A DNA stretch of 64,000 nucleotides from Oikopleura dioica. Taxonomy: Eukaryota; Chordata; Appendicularia; Copelata; Oikopleuridae. Of the stretch, positions 32,020 to 43,694 are shown one piece after another (the first letter of the stretch is position 1; every line of letters begins with the position of its first letter). The notes beneath the pieces were generated by a model. That model was given only the letters and a program-made list of their open reading frames with translations. It was not told the origin of the DNA and searched no databases. Made by a program: the position numbers and the translations under genes. The stretch spans positions 7,502,501 through 7,566,500 of the forward strand of contig OU015569.1 of the NCBI GenBank assembly GCA_907165135.1, written 5' to 3'.

Positions 32020-33400
32020 TTAATCACGGAAACGCCTTCAATTTGACAGGTTTAAAGTTTATGAGAGTGAACTATTGTCTCTTAGTTTTGACACGCCTTT
32101 GTCAATGCCCAGAATTATGAAGAATCTTCGAGAATAAACGACTTCGTTCAAATTATTTTTTACGGAAAATTAATCGAAAGTTCCCACCAAATTTTGAACC
32201 CTAATCATTTCCTAAAGACGGCTGTAGATGCGGGCTGAAGTTGTTTGTTTCTCTAAATTTGGCTTCGGAAATCGGCTCCCTCCTTAGCGTAATCGTCATC
32301 GTTCCAAATTAAAATTTTCTCAATTGCTCGAAACACAGCGGCGAACTTAACTGTTTACTGATGATTTTATAGAACAATGTGGGAGATATCCAAGGTATTG
32401 ATTTTGGTAAATTGCTGCAGGAGCGCCATCAGCCGAGTTGATTTTTTATTGGGAAATTTTGAGCCCTAATTTTAGTACTCAAACCGAGACCTGAGGGGCG
32501 TGAACCACTCACAGTGGGTGATCTATGCAAAATTGCCGAGTGTGCATTTTCCTGCTGCGCAAAAGTTCACTGTACCTTTTAGCAAGTTGGTACTACGAAC
32601 CTAGAAGCAAAAATACAGACGCGTAAAAAATCCGCGAATTTCAGACTGTGGAAGTGGCCAAAATGATCTTTTACATACTGTTTTCTGTAGAGCTTCTTAT
32701 TTCTGAAGTTTTCTTAGCGCAGCTCTTATGTATTTTAGTAAAAAAGACGTTGGCAAAGTAATAGTGCGACGATTGTGATAAACAAGTTTATCTCAGTTTG
32801 ATGATCTTATTATTGTGTAAAAATTCGGTTTTTGTGTGCTCTTTATCAATGATAAGTGTGAGTTTATTTGGGAGGTTTGTTTGGGCGCCTTTGACGTCAG
32901 GTGACCGCGAATTTTTTCGCCCCTTCCTATGACATACGACAATTCAGAAGGTAGCCAAGCGATCATCTTGTTTGCACCTCTCTGTCTCCATCAAGCTCTT
33001 TTGGCTTAGATCAAGAATCGCTATTCAAAATTGGGATCGAATGGATGCTTTTCAAACTGGCTTTTCGATGCCGGCGACAGTCACAAACTAGTTATGATTG
33101 ATACTGTTGGAACAATCGTTACAGTCTGTCCAAAACAACCAAGACTGACAAAAGAGATTCAGAAAGAAAAGCAACATCTATCAAACCTATTTGCTCATTC
33201 GATTCTGAGGATAAACGTCATTGAGACTGGCCGTTCTCAAGCGACTTTGAACTCGAATGAACTCTTTTCTTTACTGTTATCTTTCAGATCTGACTGAAGC
33301 TGCTCTTACAGAATGTTATGCGAGTAAAAGACCTAAAGCGGCTCAATTTTAACAGATGATGACGAACTGTGAAATTTTTCCTTTAGAAAGCGATAAAGAG
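32020..33400. other. Upstream region of the SLC26 gene, no supported gene
   Basis: Should contain the promoter of the minus-strand SLC26 gene. An 88-codon plus-strand frame at 33031-33297 lacks motifs. Nothing else is visible. Confidence 0.45.
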
Positions 33401-33401
33401 A

Positions 33402-33680
33402 TTAAGCTAAACTATTTCGCTTTCCAAAATCCAATACAAGACTTTGGCCGCTTTTTCGGTATGAACAGGGCTTACGGCTAAACGGAACCGATCCGCTGAC
33501 CATAAAGCCACTTACTAAGCCAGATACTGTACTCGGCCGCGTATAGTCAGCAGAGCAAAGTGCCTGAGAAGTCGGCATCAAAGAGTCAGATCTTCGACCG
33601 AAAATTTCAGTGAGGCGCTCAATCGATGAAGGGATGAGATCATCCAGACTACAACATCTATGAAGCCTGCTGTGTGCTTC
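33402..33680 (-). CDS. Possible last exon of an unrecognised gene
   Basis: A frame starting after the acceptor CCGCAG at 33681 reads RCCSLDDLIPSSIERLTEI, is Ser-rich and ends VLDFGKRNSLA. The composition resembles a cytoplasmic tail. An upstream frame (LSRVFIALTLVSEKVFVHI, near 33790) may be a membrane segment of the same gene but could not be spliced in phase. Confidence 0.28.
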   Translation of the reverse strand, partial: EAHSRLHRCCSLDDLIPSSIERLTEIFGRRSDSLMPTSQALCSADYTRPSTVSGLVSGFMVSGSVPFSRKPCSYRKSGQSLVLDFGKRNSLA

Positions 33681-33871
33681 CTGCGGCAATTGGCATAATC
33701 CCCGGATTTGCCAATTATAATACCTGTGCTTATTTTCCCATGAAGAGCGCTGATGTGAACGAAAACCTTCTCACTGACGAGAGTGAGCGCGATAAATACT
33801 CTGCTAAGAGTTGGGAAATTAAGATTATTTTGCCGGCACCGGCTTCTTTCAAAAATAATACAAATAATTAA

Positions 33872-35020
33872 AAGCCGCTCTTATCATTTCAAAACTCTTC
33901 CTTGAAACTAATTCTCTGCTTGAACGAAGATATTGAGCAAAACAATTCGCATCTGTAACCTAGAAATTACTTAGACTTTCTTGTACGTTTGACTTTATCA
34001 AATTTACGTTAAAAATCTATTGAAGCGGGCCCTTAAATTACTTGTTCGAACTGCTCGATCATGGATCAAGAATCCAACAAGTCGCAGCGATGATTCGGAG
34101 AACATTAAAATGGAACGTTTCATTAGTTCACGTGGCCCTCGTAACATGCGAGCATCTCGAGGGTATCCTGAGTGTGTGGAAGCATAATTACATGCGAGCA
34201 ATTATCATTAGCTTTTTAAAACAAAAAACAAGCAATCGAGTCTTCTCCATTCGATCAGGGGAAGATTTGCCGACAAGATAGTAACAAACGATTTATTAAC
34301 AAATCTTATTTTAACGCATGGAAGCCACAATCCCTAGCCAAAGGGTTTCTTGGAGACTTTCTGCCTGACTATGACTGTTGCTTTTACGAGTTCCCTAATC
34401 TAGGCTTAGTGGGTCGCTCCGAGCTATATCCACGAGGAAAGCTTTTGACAGGCAAATCGAGACTTTACGAACTTCATTTGATTGATTTTTATTGTTCGAG
34501 GAGGCGACAGCTTTGGTCCCTATTATTGACAAATGAGCGCATTTTTAAAATTATCCTCTCTGACTTACTTGGTTTAGTATGAAAAAAACTGTATCACGAA
34601 CCCACCTGTAGAGAGATAAACTGTATTATTTAATTGAAACTAAGGCCTTAATCGCTGCACCGGGAGCAAAGTATTTTGATATCACGCAAGCAGTCTTCTC
34701 CACAATCGATTCTGAAGATTCTAATACAAAGCGAAGACGCTTAGCCGTTAATAATTAAAACAGTTGAATTTTTAAACTGAATCCCTCCGTCATCAAGTCC
34801 GGATTTTCGAAGAACACTTATACGTAGAAAGAGAGCAGTTTTCGCGAGAAGAAAGAGAACTTTTTTCCTCATTCAGATTTCCTTGATCGTGTAAAAATGG
34901 ATACTTATGTCGCGCTGCTTATCGTCAGCGGGCTCGGGATTTCGGAAGACAATACTCGTTGAAAATAAACATGTCTAAAAATCCTCACGGAGCTTAATTT
35001 TCATCTATCCGACGATCGCT
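33872..35020. other. No supported gene
   Basis: Spacer with scattered short frames on both strands. A 22-codon plus-strand frame from the ATG at about 34897 (MDTYVALLIVSGLG) is hydrophobic but isolated. Confidence 0.4.
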
Positions 35021-35023
35021 GGG

Positions 35024-35573
35024 GTGCTGCATTTCGCATATGACGTGCGCCGGGGCAGAATATCCAAGGAAAGCGGGAGCTCTTCGATTTCCGCCGCTTT
35101 CCCCGTCTTCATGGCAATTTCGAAGCTCCCTTGCAAGAGAAAAAGACGAAATAGGGAGCTTGGCCCACACAGCCACTCGGTGCACTTACGAATCAAGAAG
35201 GAAGACGAAATCATTATTAATCGAGTGCTGGCTACTGACAAGCAATTGACAAGCAATCTACTGTGACTGACTGGCCTTTGCACTGGCAACAGCTGCCTAA
35301 ATAAATCACTTATGAAGCTGGTTAAGCTGGATGTCTCGTTCGAGTCTGTAATCTTTAGGTGAGGCGTGCTGCAAGCAAATGCAACCAAAATCTTTATCGG
35401 AAGCGATACGTTCTAACCTACCTCAATCCGTTCCTTTATGCATCCGAGTCGAGGACAAGTCTGTGGTTCCAAAAAAGGATTGGATTATTGAACTTCAATT
35501 TCCAGAACTGCAAAGCATTAGAAAGTGCCTAGAATCATCTGAAAATCGATTGTTGCGAAAGTACAGAATGTAG
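35024..35573 (+). CDS. Possible coding region, strand favoured but not proven
   Basis: The second part is the better one: from an acceptor at about 35359 the frame reads GEACCKQMQPKSLSEAIRS, VPLCIRVEDKSVVPKKDW and ELQFPELQSIRKCLESSE and stops at 35573. An upstream plus frame (LRIKKEDEIIINRVLATDK, to 35266) could be a preceding exon. A long minus-strand frame (35005-35388) overlaps, so the first part is ambiguous. No domain is recognised. Confidence 0.3.
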
Positions 35574-35693
35574 AAACTTTAGAAGAATTGCAGATTTTTG
35601 TGTTGTGCACACGTGTCTCCTTATGAACATTGATTCTTGAGAGCATCTAAAATTGAAAAACCGTCAAAGATTTTTTTCTCCACAGAAGGAAAA

Positions 35694-36080
35694 TTAAGGA
35701 GGGGGTCGACGAGAATCGGGATTTCCGTGACCAAAAATGCGGGAAAACCTGATCAGATAGGCAAAATCTGAATTTACTGGCAAATAGAAAAGGGTTGAAA
35801 AAATTAACCGGCGAGAAGTAGAAAAAATTTTGGCCAGAAAAAATCGGTCAAAAATGCCGTCAAAGTAGGGCCCTATTCGCGAAAATGCACCAAAAATAGT
35901 CATTTTTTTTACATTTTTCTTAATTTTACCCCCTAAATCTTATTTTTATCGAATGATTTTAGGCTCAACAGATTTGTGAGAATCTGTAGATTCCAAAAAT
36001 ATAAGATTCATGCACAGACCATGTGTATACGCGAAATTAGGATCACCCCTGAAAAAATTCTCGTCGACCCCCCCCCTTAA
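35694..36080. mobile_element. TTAA-flanked miniature inverted-repeat element A
   Basis: A 379-bp body (35698-36076) sits between two TTAA tetranucleotides (35694-35697 and 36077-36080). Its ends are inverted repeats: GGAGGGGGTCGACGAGAAT at the left, and ATTCTCGTCGAC followed by nine C at the right. TTAA target duplication is typical of piggyBac-type transposition. The interior is AT-rich and non-coding, so it is non-autonomous. Confidence 0.75.
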
Positions 36081-37800
36081 GGGTATAGAATTTATTTGCC
36101 AGACATGCTTCATCCATATGTATCTATTCTGGTTAACTATCCGTGCGAAACTGTATTGAACTAACGCGGAATGAGCGGCCGGTCTTTTCTAAAACACGTT
36201 TTTGCAAAAAATTTCGTCGTCTAACAAGAATGTCCATCAATCTGCTCGTTGCACGAAAATTGGCACGCTTACTCAAAGAGAACAATCATGTTTAGAAATT
36301 ATGCAATGGATAGTATGAGAAGCATAGACACCTACTTAAAATAATTTTTCCTTGCCTAATTTTACTGTAAAAGTCTAAAACTCTTCAAGTACCGTTGCTC
36401 TGCTCTCCTTTTTTTTTTGTCTCAGAAACAACGTCAATTTTCTTTGCATTTCCATTTTAATCCGAAATTTAAATCTTATGGAGCCAGTCGGATTATGCAG
36501 TTCGCACTGACTGACCCATCGCACACTTCGTCATATTTTAGCCAGGCGAGTTACAGTTCAATCAGCAGAAATGCTCATTTGATACACTTAAAAATTGATT
36601 CTGCATAAACAGGAACGCATCTGCTGGTGAAATATTCTTGGTGGTTTTTATAGAACCCGCTTTATTTTAACGACAGTGTCTTATTGATATGATCGGAGTG
36701 CATTATGCAATTTGTTTCCACCAGAAGTCGACACAAAGTAAGCATTTTTTTAGCTTGTTTCCTGCTAGAAGCTGTAATCATTTCTTGATTGCATTCTAGG
36801 CCGAGCCTACTTTGTATTGTCCGTCATAGAAATGTTAAACATGTTCATTATTCGTCACGAGAGTCCTAAACATTAGACTTCCTCTTTGTAGAATTCATTT
36901 CTCATCCGAATTTCAGGGATTTGCCAAGACTCTTCAGAGTATGAAATCCTCCAATTTTAATTTAAGCCTTTTTTGGGGTTGATTTATGCAAAGCTAATGG
37001 AAAATATTTGCGATTTACTCAGCGCTCTAAACATGCTGTCAAACCCCAGCTGAGTCCTTATTCTTGCGCTTTGGGCAACAGGATAAGAGATAATACAATC
37101 CGAAAGTTGATTTACTCAAAATCGCGGATCTCTCGCCTTGCAAAAAAAAAGACAGTTTTAATTTAATTTTTTTCCGGTCTTCTTTGCCAAGGACCTTTTT
37201 GTTTATTATTGAGAAGATAATGAAAGTGATACAGTATTTACAGAAAGGGTCGTTTGTATTTTATCAGCAAATGTCTTCTGAATACTTCTTCATTTGGTAA
37301 ATTCTTGGGCCCCTGAGGAAAACGCCTGTAGGGTACGCCCGAACAATTTTCAAAAAAATTTTCATACAAACCCGGTGGTCCTCCTAGGGGCAGTGCCCAG
37401 AAGGGGTCGAAGAAAATTTTTGCCCGAAGTGGATTTTCGGCCAAACTAGACTTCCAAAAGAGTTTTTTGATAAATATATAAAATCAAAGATTTCTTTTTA
37501 AAAATTTACATTTATATTATATATGGCACGAAGGAGAGTCGCTCCTGCAGCCAATTTAAGCGATACGAATAGAATCCATTGTGGTTGACCACAGTGGAGG
37601 AAGGTGTATTAAAAATGTTTCGGAATTTAGATTTTGGAGTTTGGTGACCGGATGCGCTATATCTTTGTACAAGTTAAATTGCGTTTGGGCGATTGTTTAT
37701 ACGAATTGTCGGAGTCTTGTCGCCATGATTGAGCCAGTGGTAATCTTCTGACTGTCAAAAATACGCGACGGGGTGATTACGATTTTCGATGAAATGCGAA
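36081..37800. other. No supported gene
   Basis: AT-rich spacer. A GC-richer patch at about 37304-37441 contains a 68-codon minus-strand frame without recognisable features. No repeat boundaries were found around it. Confidence 0.45.
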
Positions 37801-37804
37801 AACT

Positions 37805-38798
37805 TTAGAGGGTCTTTGCTTTCTGCTCTTGTCTATCGACTAAAAGTTTGTAGTAGCCTAGGATTTTGGAGTAGATGTTCTTCGCCCGTTTCGCGTGATG
37901 CTTGTGCTTCGGCTGGCCTGGGCAGTCTGCAATGTAGCGCCGCGACCACTTCCAAAAACCGGTCGTGATTTGCTTTAGACCGCGGATGGGATTGCTCTGG
38001 TCATAGCGAAGCAGATCATCTAGCAATTGTAGGTTAGTTTCTGCTACAATGATTGCTTTCTCACCGTGAATATCATCGACATCGAGCTTGGACTCGTCAA
38101 ACATCGCTCGTCTCTTGCGAGACGGGCCTGGTCCACCATGTGGAAGATCAGGATTGAAGTAGAAACATTCTTCTTCAACCAAGTTTCGCAGCCTACATCA
38201 ACAGTGAGCGAACGGAGCTTTACAAGTCAACTTACTTTGCGCCCCAAATAGTAAACCGTTTTTCAAATCTATCCGCCAATCGGTCTCCGCGGACACTCTC
38301 CGGATCCATATTTCTCAAATTGTCGTGGCACCACTCTATGCCGAAGTTAATCAGCGTGGTTAAGCGTTGGCTAGGATGTCGAGGAGGCACCTTAATTGAT
38401 TGTCAATTATCAAGTAATGAATTGACAAAACGCGAAATGGAAGTATGATCTGATGATCGTCGAAGCTTGAGAAAGTTTTTGTAAGTCCAGACAGTTCATG
38501 ATCTGTAGGGTCTTCATACAAGCTCTCTCTGTCTCTCTGGCAGTACCTTTCGATCCTGTTCTTTTTTTCGTGCGGCTTGAGCCGAAGCTATCACGACGGC
38601 GGATGAGATTCTCATTAGGGATTTCGGTACTAGAGTCACAAAAATCAAACTATCGGGTGTTCGCTGATCTACTCGTCTTTTCGTGATGCTCTCCTCTAAA
38701 AGGCGGAGAATCCGGAGAACTCGCGCGCGCCTGTTTACCACGGCGCTAGAATGGGGCGCTATAACCCACATGCGTTCAGGATCACCCGGAGAAATCAT
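37805..38798 (-). CDS. Complete three-exon gene, 264 residues, no recognised family
   Basis: All three exons splice cleanly. Exon 38798-38547 starts MISPGDPERMWVIAPHSSA and ends KKEQDRK (phase 0). Exon 38390-38236 reads VPPRHPSQRLTTLINFGIE and DPESVRGDRLADRFEKRF. Exon 38192-37805 reads LVEEECFYFNPDLPHGGPG and SRKRRAMFDESKLDVDDIH and ends in a His/Lys-rich helix (KHKHHAKRAKNIYSKILGY) at the stop. Both introns are GT-AG (156 and 43 bases), and total coding length is 795 bases, exactly 265 codons. It has no signal peptide or membrane segment; SRKRR may be a nuclear localisation signal. Probably a nuclear or cytosolic lineage-specific protein, but the function is unknown. Confidence 0.72.
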
Positions 38799-38985
38799 GA
38801 TTCCTCTTTGTTGTCCTCCCCTATTTCGATTGAAGAAACAGTATCTCAGATGTGTTATTCTAGAATTTATTCAAAAACTCTAATTTTACTTGACGCTTTC
38901 CAGATTTCGGATCATCTCAAGTTCAAAAGATTCGATAAAGGCTCTTGTCTATGTTTTTTGAATTTGAAATAGAGGAACTTCTCTT

Positions 38986-39335
38986 TTAAGGACCCCCCCG
39001 TCAACAATTTTCGAAAAACCTTTTTTCGGAATTTTAAAATTTTGACCCCGGAAATGGATTCTATGGGTCAAAAAACGATTTTGAGGCTGCATTTTTTGGG
39101 GGTCTATCTCGACTCTAACACCCTCAAAATCGCCTTTGAAAATTGGACTTTTTGACGAAAAACGACGAAAAAGTCCCAATTCAGCTAAAATTTAAGGCTT
39201 TTATTGGCCAAAAAGTGCTGCGAACAAGTTTTTATGATGTATTTAGCTTCCAAGCACACTTAGAAGCCAAAATATGGTTTTTTTGAAATTTTCGATTTTT
39301 GAGGGAAAATTGTTGACGGGGGGGGGGGTCCTTAA
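38986..39335. mobile_element. TTAA-flanked miniature inverted-repeat element B
   Basis: A 342-bp body (38990-39331) lies between TTAA at 38986-38989 and 39332-39335. The terminal inverted repeats are GGACCCCCCCGTCAACAATTTTC at the left and its reverse complement at the right, with a longer C run (11 instead of 7). Interior AT-rich and non-coding. It shares the TTAA duplication and a G/C homopolymer near the tip with the element at 35.7 kb, but the TIR sequences differ (GTCAAC versus GTCGAC). Confidence 0.78.
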
Positions 39336-41250
39336 GTAAGTACAAATATGTAGCGAGCTCTCTATTTTTCCAAATAAACTAACTAGATTGGTTCTGAAAC
39401 TAATAAAGTAAGCAAATGCGAATCCACGCAAAACACACGTTTGCTAAAACTGAATTATGGCTTTCGTCTTCGCCGAATTCGCGGCGCCAAGAAAATTTAA
39501 TTCAAAAATCTGGACAAGTTTGCTACAATCGGCGTCGCTCTTTTCGCCTGTTTGTGATTAATTTGCGATGTCGTAGAAAATGACCAGTATCGCACGTGCA
39601 TGCGCTTTGTTTCTTTCTTTCCAGCGAGGTAATATAGACAACATGAACAAGGAGCGGTCAGCGATCGTGTCGAAATCGAATTAAAAAATGATCAATTTAT
39701 GTAAGAATGAGTTTCTTAGTGCGGCATGTTTGGGGGCATATCTCGGTCCAGCGATATCGCCCAACGTTTTGCTCAATTTAACCCAAAACATGATCTTTCG
39801 AAAAAGAATACCTCATTTCACGAAAAGACAGGCGAATTTCCAAGGATTTTTATTAAAATTAAAAACTGTGAAATCATGGAAATTAATTTGAATCTAAGAA
39901 AAAATAAGCCTTATGAAAAATCGAAGATGAGCTCAATTTTAAAGGACCTTTTCTTTTCGAAAGTGCTTTTTAAATGATGGGACGCGCCCAATAAGTTGGT
40001 TCATTATGCAGGACAGGAGTCGATAGGATTCTAAATATAATGAAAAATCTGTAGCTCTTTCTTCTTGTTAGCTAGACAATTCTTATTTTTAGAATTTATG
40101 CATGCATAAAATTTCGTTGAGCTTATGATAACTACTTTCAACATTGAAAGTGCGCTGATGCCGGCATCAATGATGCGTCTTTTGCGAATTCATTTCTAGC
40201 GAAGAGCGCGCAATCGGCTTTATATCAGTGATTTTAGAAGCTGTCGAGCTCTCAAATTGACAAAATGCACTTCGAATACTCGAGCAGAAATTGCGAAAAG
40301 AAAACACAAGTGACAAGCTAATTCGTGTATTGGGCTAAGTTATATCAAGAGTGCGCTCTTTAGAAAGCGCACATTAATTACGACGGAGAGGACGTTCTAG
40401 GAAACTTGAAGACTCGCTACTAGTTATACAGTGATAAGACGCGCTCTGTGTTTAGCTCGACATTCGTCGATTTTCAAGTCCGCGGAGAATTCTCAAGATC
40501 AATCGCGGAATCTGTAATATTAACAGGGCTGACTTGAGGCGGTTAGGATTGGGGTTAGCAATGTAGCTCGCTTTGCTAGCCTAGTTCAGAAAATTTACAA
40601 CGCCTCGAAAAAATGCATTTTTGAAGAGGCATCGCAGCAAATGCCTCAGAAATAGAAAAGAACATTTTCAATGAGGCAAACTTGCCTGGCGCGTGTATGG
40701 AACGAAATCTGCCCGGAATTCAAGAAAATATTTTCGCCCTGCTTTTTCTTTAGAAGGAGTCGAACCACGTGTGCGAGTGTGAAGATCGCTGGAATTCGGG
40801 AAATGCTCTTTCCCACTTACCATCCGCCATGTTTACCTTTTATCAAGGAACGTGTTATCAACACAAAACCAGCGTGCAAAAACTACAGTTCCGCTTCTCA
40901 TAAGACTTGTTTTTACCAAGAGAAGACTTTGATTATAACGAGGTAGATTCAGCGAATTTACAAAGCTCGAACTTTGCTGCATCTATGCTGCCCCCTTTTT
41001 CGCGAAATTCCTTGGAGCGTCAGAGGAAACGAAATTTTCAGCACGTATAATCGAGTTAAAGTTTTCTCCACAACAGTCTTGCCAGGCGACAATCGCCAGA
41101 TTTATCAGTCAAAAAAAAGTAAAGGAAATGTTCGAAAATGTTAATTCCACGCGAAAGCGCGAGTACTGGACGGCGAGAAGATATTAAAATTCAGCAGCTC
41201 GCAATAATCAGAACAAAGATTTGATTTGGGCGTATTGATTACGCAACGCA
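39336..41250. other. No supported gene
   Basis: AT-rich spacer with only short frames on both strands and no RNA gene or clear repeat. Confidence 0.45.
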
Positions 41251-41251
41251 A

Positions 41252-41602
41252 TCAGCATGTAAATGAAGAGGCAGCTTTTTGCAAGTGTCGAATCAAGCTG
41301 ATCAAAAAAGAAAAAAATCTCAGCTCGATGGGACACTCGACGCGGTGGTCTTGTAGCGTACCCGCCGTGACGAGAAAGTAAACTTCGCGGTTGGCCGATT
41401 CGCCCGACCATACTCTAGAATACCCATTTAGTACACGACCAAAAATAGATGTAGCCGCAGTTTCTGTACTCTCAGCGCTGCAACGTCGTGAAATCTCACT
41501 CCGCTCCAGAATAAATTCGCCAAGGGTCACGCGCGCTTCGCCGAAATGGAAGATAATGTTCTGCGCTCGAGTCATTAGCAGAACCCAGCGGACCTGTTGC
41601 AA
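41252..41602 (-). CDS. Possible coding exon, function unknown
   Basis: A frame of 116 codons with a relatively GC-rich, protein-like part (ILERSEISRRCSAESTETA, REVYFLVTAGTLQDHRVEC) that becomes low-complexity after ECPIEL, suggesting an exon end near 41320. A plus-strand frame overlaps it, and no family is recognised. Confidence 0.25.
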   Translation of the reverse strand: MQQVRWVLLMTRAQNIIFHFGEARVTLGEFILERSEISRRCSAESTETAATSIFGRVLNGYSRVWSGESANREVYFLVTAGTLQDHRVECPIELRFFSFLISLIRHLQKAASSFTC

Positions 41603-41659
41603 CAGAAGTTGTGATTCTCGTCACGTTACGTTACGTGATTACCGCCATGTTTAGAGGAC

Positions 41660-43690
41660 CAGCTAGCAACATCCAGTTTCCTTTATCGCTTTTTTGTTTA
41701 GTTAGTTTAGTTTGAGTTTCGGGAGTCTCAGCATTATCAAAGTGAGTATGAGTGCCTTGTGGTTACTCACCCTCAATTCTAACAAGCGAACTTGACCACT
41801 ACCTCGAGGACAAAGCTATACTGGGTTAAACAAGGATAACCTTATAGAAACCAGTGTAGATAAATATTATTAGATACATGGTTGAAGCCATAGTAGGGGC
41901 AATTTTCCGCTCACGCAAAATTGACATTTACCTTTGGCACTGAAGAAATGCCATGTTCATCAGCTCCAATTATAGACTGTCCAAAATTAAAATAAGAAGA
42001 CGGAAAAAGCTAGTCATTTTTCTCGTTAAGCAGGGTGCAACTATTGCACTGCAATGAAAGGAGCTGTTTTTCAAGGACGATGCTGTCGTTTTTGGAATTC
42101 ATTTTGCGCGCGTCTCGATTTTTCAGAATCTCCAGTGTCTCTTTTTTTTGAGATTTTTCGCTCATTGCCGCAAGAAGGGTTCATAATTAATGAAGGCTAT
42201 CCTTTGACTAAAAACGTGTGTTTTTTTTCTGTGAATGTGTGGATAGCTCCTTATTGAATCAACGGAACTGGTTAAAGCGATTCGAAGCTGTATTTTCTTT
42301 CATCTCTGCGTGTTAGTTATCAACAATTTCAGGTGACACTGAACAGCATTCTCAGAAAAAAGTATTTCGCGCAAGACAACGTCGACCTCTGACACTCAAA
42401 ATATTATTCATTTGCGTACAGAAAAAGAAACAGAGAGGCCTAAAAACTGTATTTTCAAATGACTGTCTTCCATGCTTGTGAAGTGCCTTTCTGACGTATG
42501 CAATTAGTCCTGGAAAAACGCAAAGCATAGCCTTAATTTTTTATAAAATAATTGCTAAAATATCGAGCTCAAAGCCGTCCTCTGCTTCTTTCGGGTTCGG
42601 GTTAATAAGAGCGTAATCTTCTCTTAGAGTACTTCTCCAGCAACAAAACAGTAGTTTCACGTTATAAAAAATTTTTGCAATGATGCGATTAAAATCTCTA
42701 TTAGGTGGCTTTTGCCACTTTGATTCCCAACAGGTGGATAATCCTTTTGATAAGAAGCGCTTTTCAAGTAAGTGCGCCAAATAATGAAAAATCAATGGTT
42801 AAAAACGTCAAGCTTCTTAATCTTTTTTTTTAGATTTCGCCGAAAATTCTCCAATAAGCAGCATTTATTAAAATAATGAAATAGTCAGATGGATATTTTG
42901 ACTGTCAATTACTGAAATAATCGGATTTTTGCCTCACTGCAACTCGAAACCGAGTAGAAAGGGTTAAATGGCTCATAAGGGTTTTTTTTTATAATAATAA
43001 AGAAGAAAAACTTATCTTCGCAGCGGGTGGCATAAGAGCGACCTTTTCAGTGTATTGAATAAAGCGCCATGATTCGTATTTTTTCTAAAACTCGGAAGAG
43101 CTTATGCAACATGCCGTCAATGCCTGATCGAAACCGTTCAATTTTTTCGTTTAGGAAAACGTGTATATCTGCTTTTCGAAGCTGCCATGAAAAAACACTA
43201 AATGGGGTTTAAGCACATCGGGAAGGCTACAAGTACCACTGGGCGATATCGGAAGGATAAATATTTAAAGCTCTAAAAATTTCGCTACTTCCGAACGTCA
43301 TTTGAGTCATATACGGAATTCGCGCACTCCCTTCTAAATTCTTGACACGTCCGCTACAATTGCAATTATAGTGTACTTTTTTCCAGGTCAGAAGAGGTTA
43401 CACAATGTAGTTAGGCCATCAACACTCATCTACTTTATTTGTAGAGCCAAATTCAAAGTTCGATTTGAATTGTTTGAACTGTTTCGCGAATTGGTCTCCA
43501 TGGTATTTGGTATTCCCCGGCAACGAGTATCGGTTGTTTGAATTGGCCAACAATTCTTGCGCGCCTTTCTACAATCGTTCTCGCCCCTCACCTAATCTAC
43601 AATAGAGGAGAACTTCGATTCTACTTGATGACTCTCTAAGTGAAGATTGTAACAACAAAGTAACAAGAAAGCGAGCGAAACCGACAAGCC
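41660..43690. other. Spacer upstream of the dynein gene
   Basis: No convincing gene. Minus-strand frames at 42541-42795 and 43569-43928 show no motif, and the latter overlaps the first dynein exons in antisense. The dynein promoter should lie in the last few hundred bases. Confidence 0.45.
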
Positions 43691-43694
43691 AGTC

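Noticed and set aside
37238-37444. 68-codon Pro/Gly-rich minus-strand ORF as a gene or element
   Set aside because: No terminal repeats, target duplication, motif or splice partner could be found.
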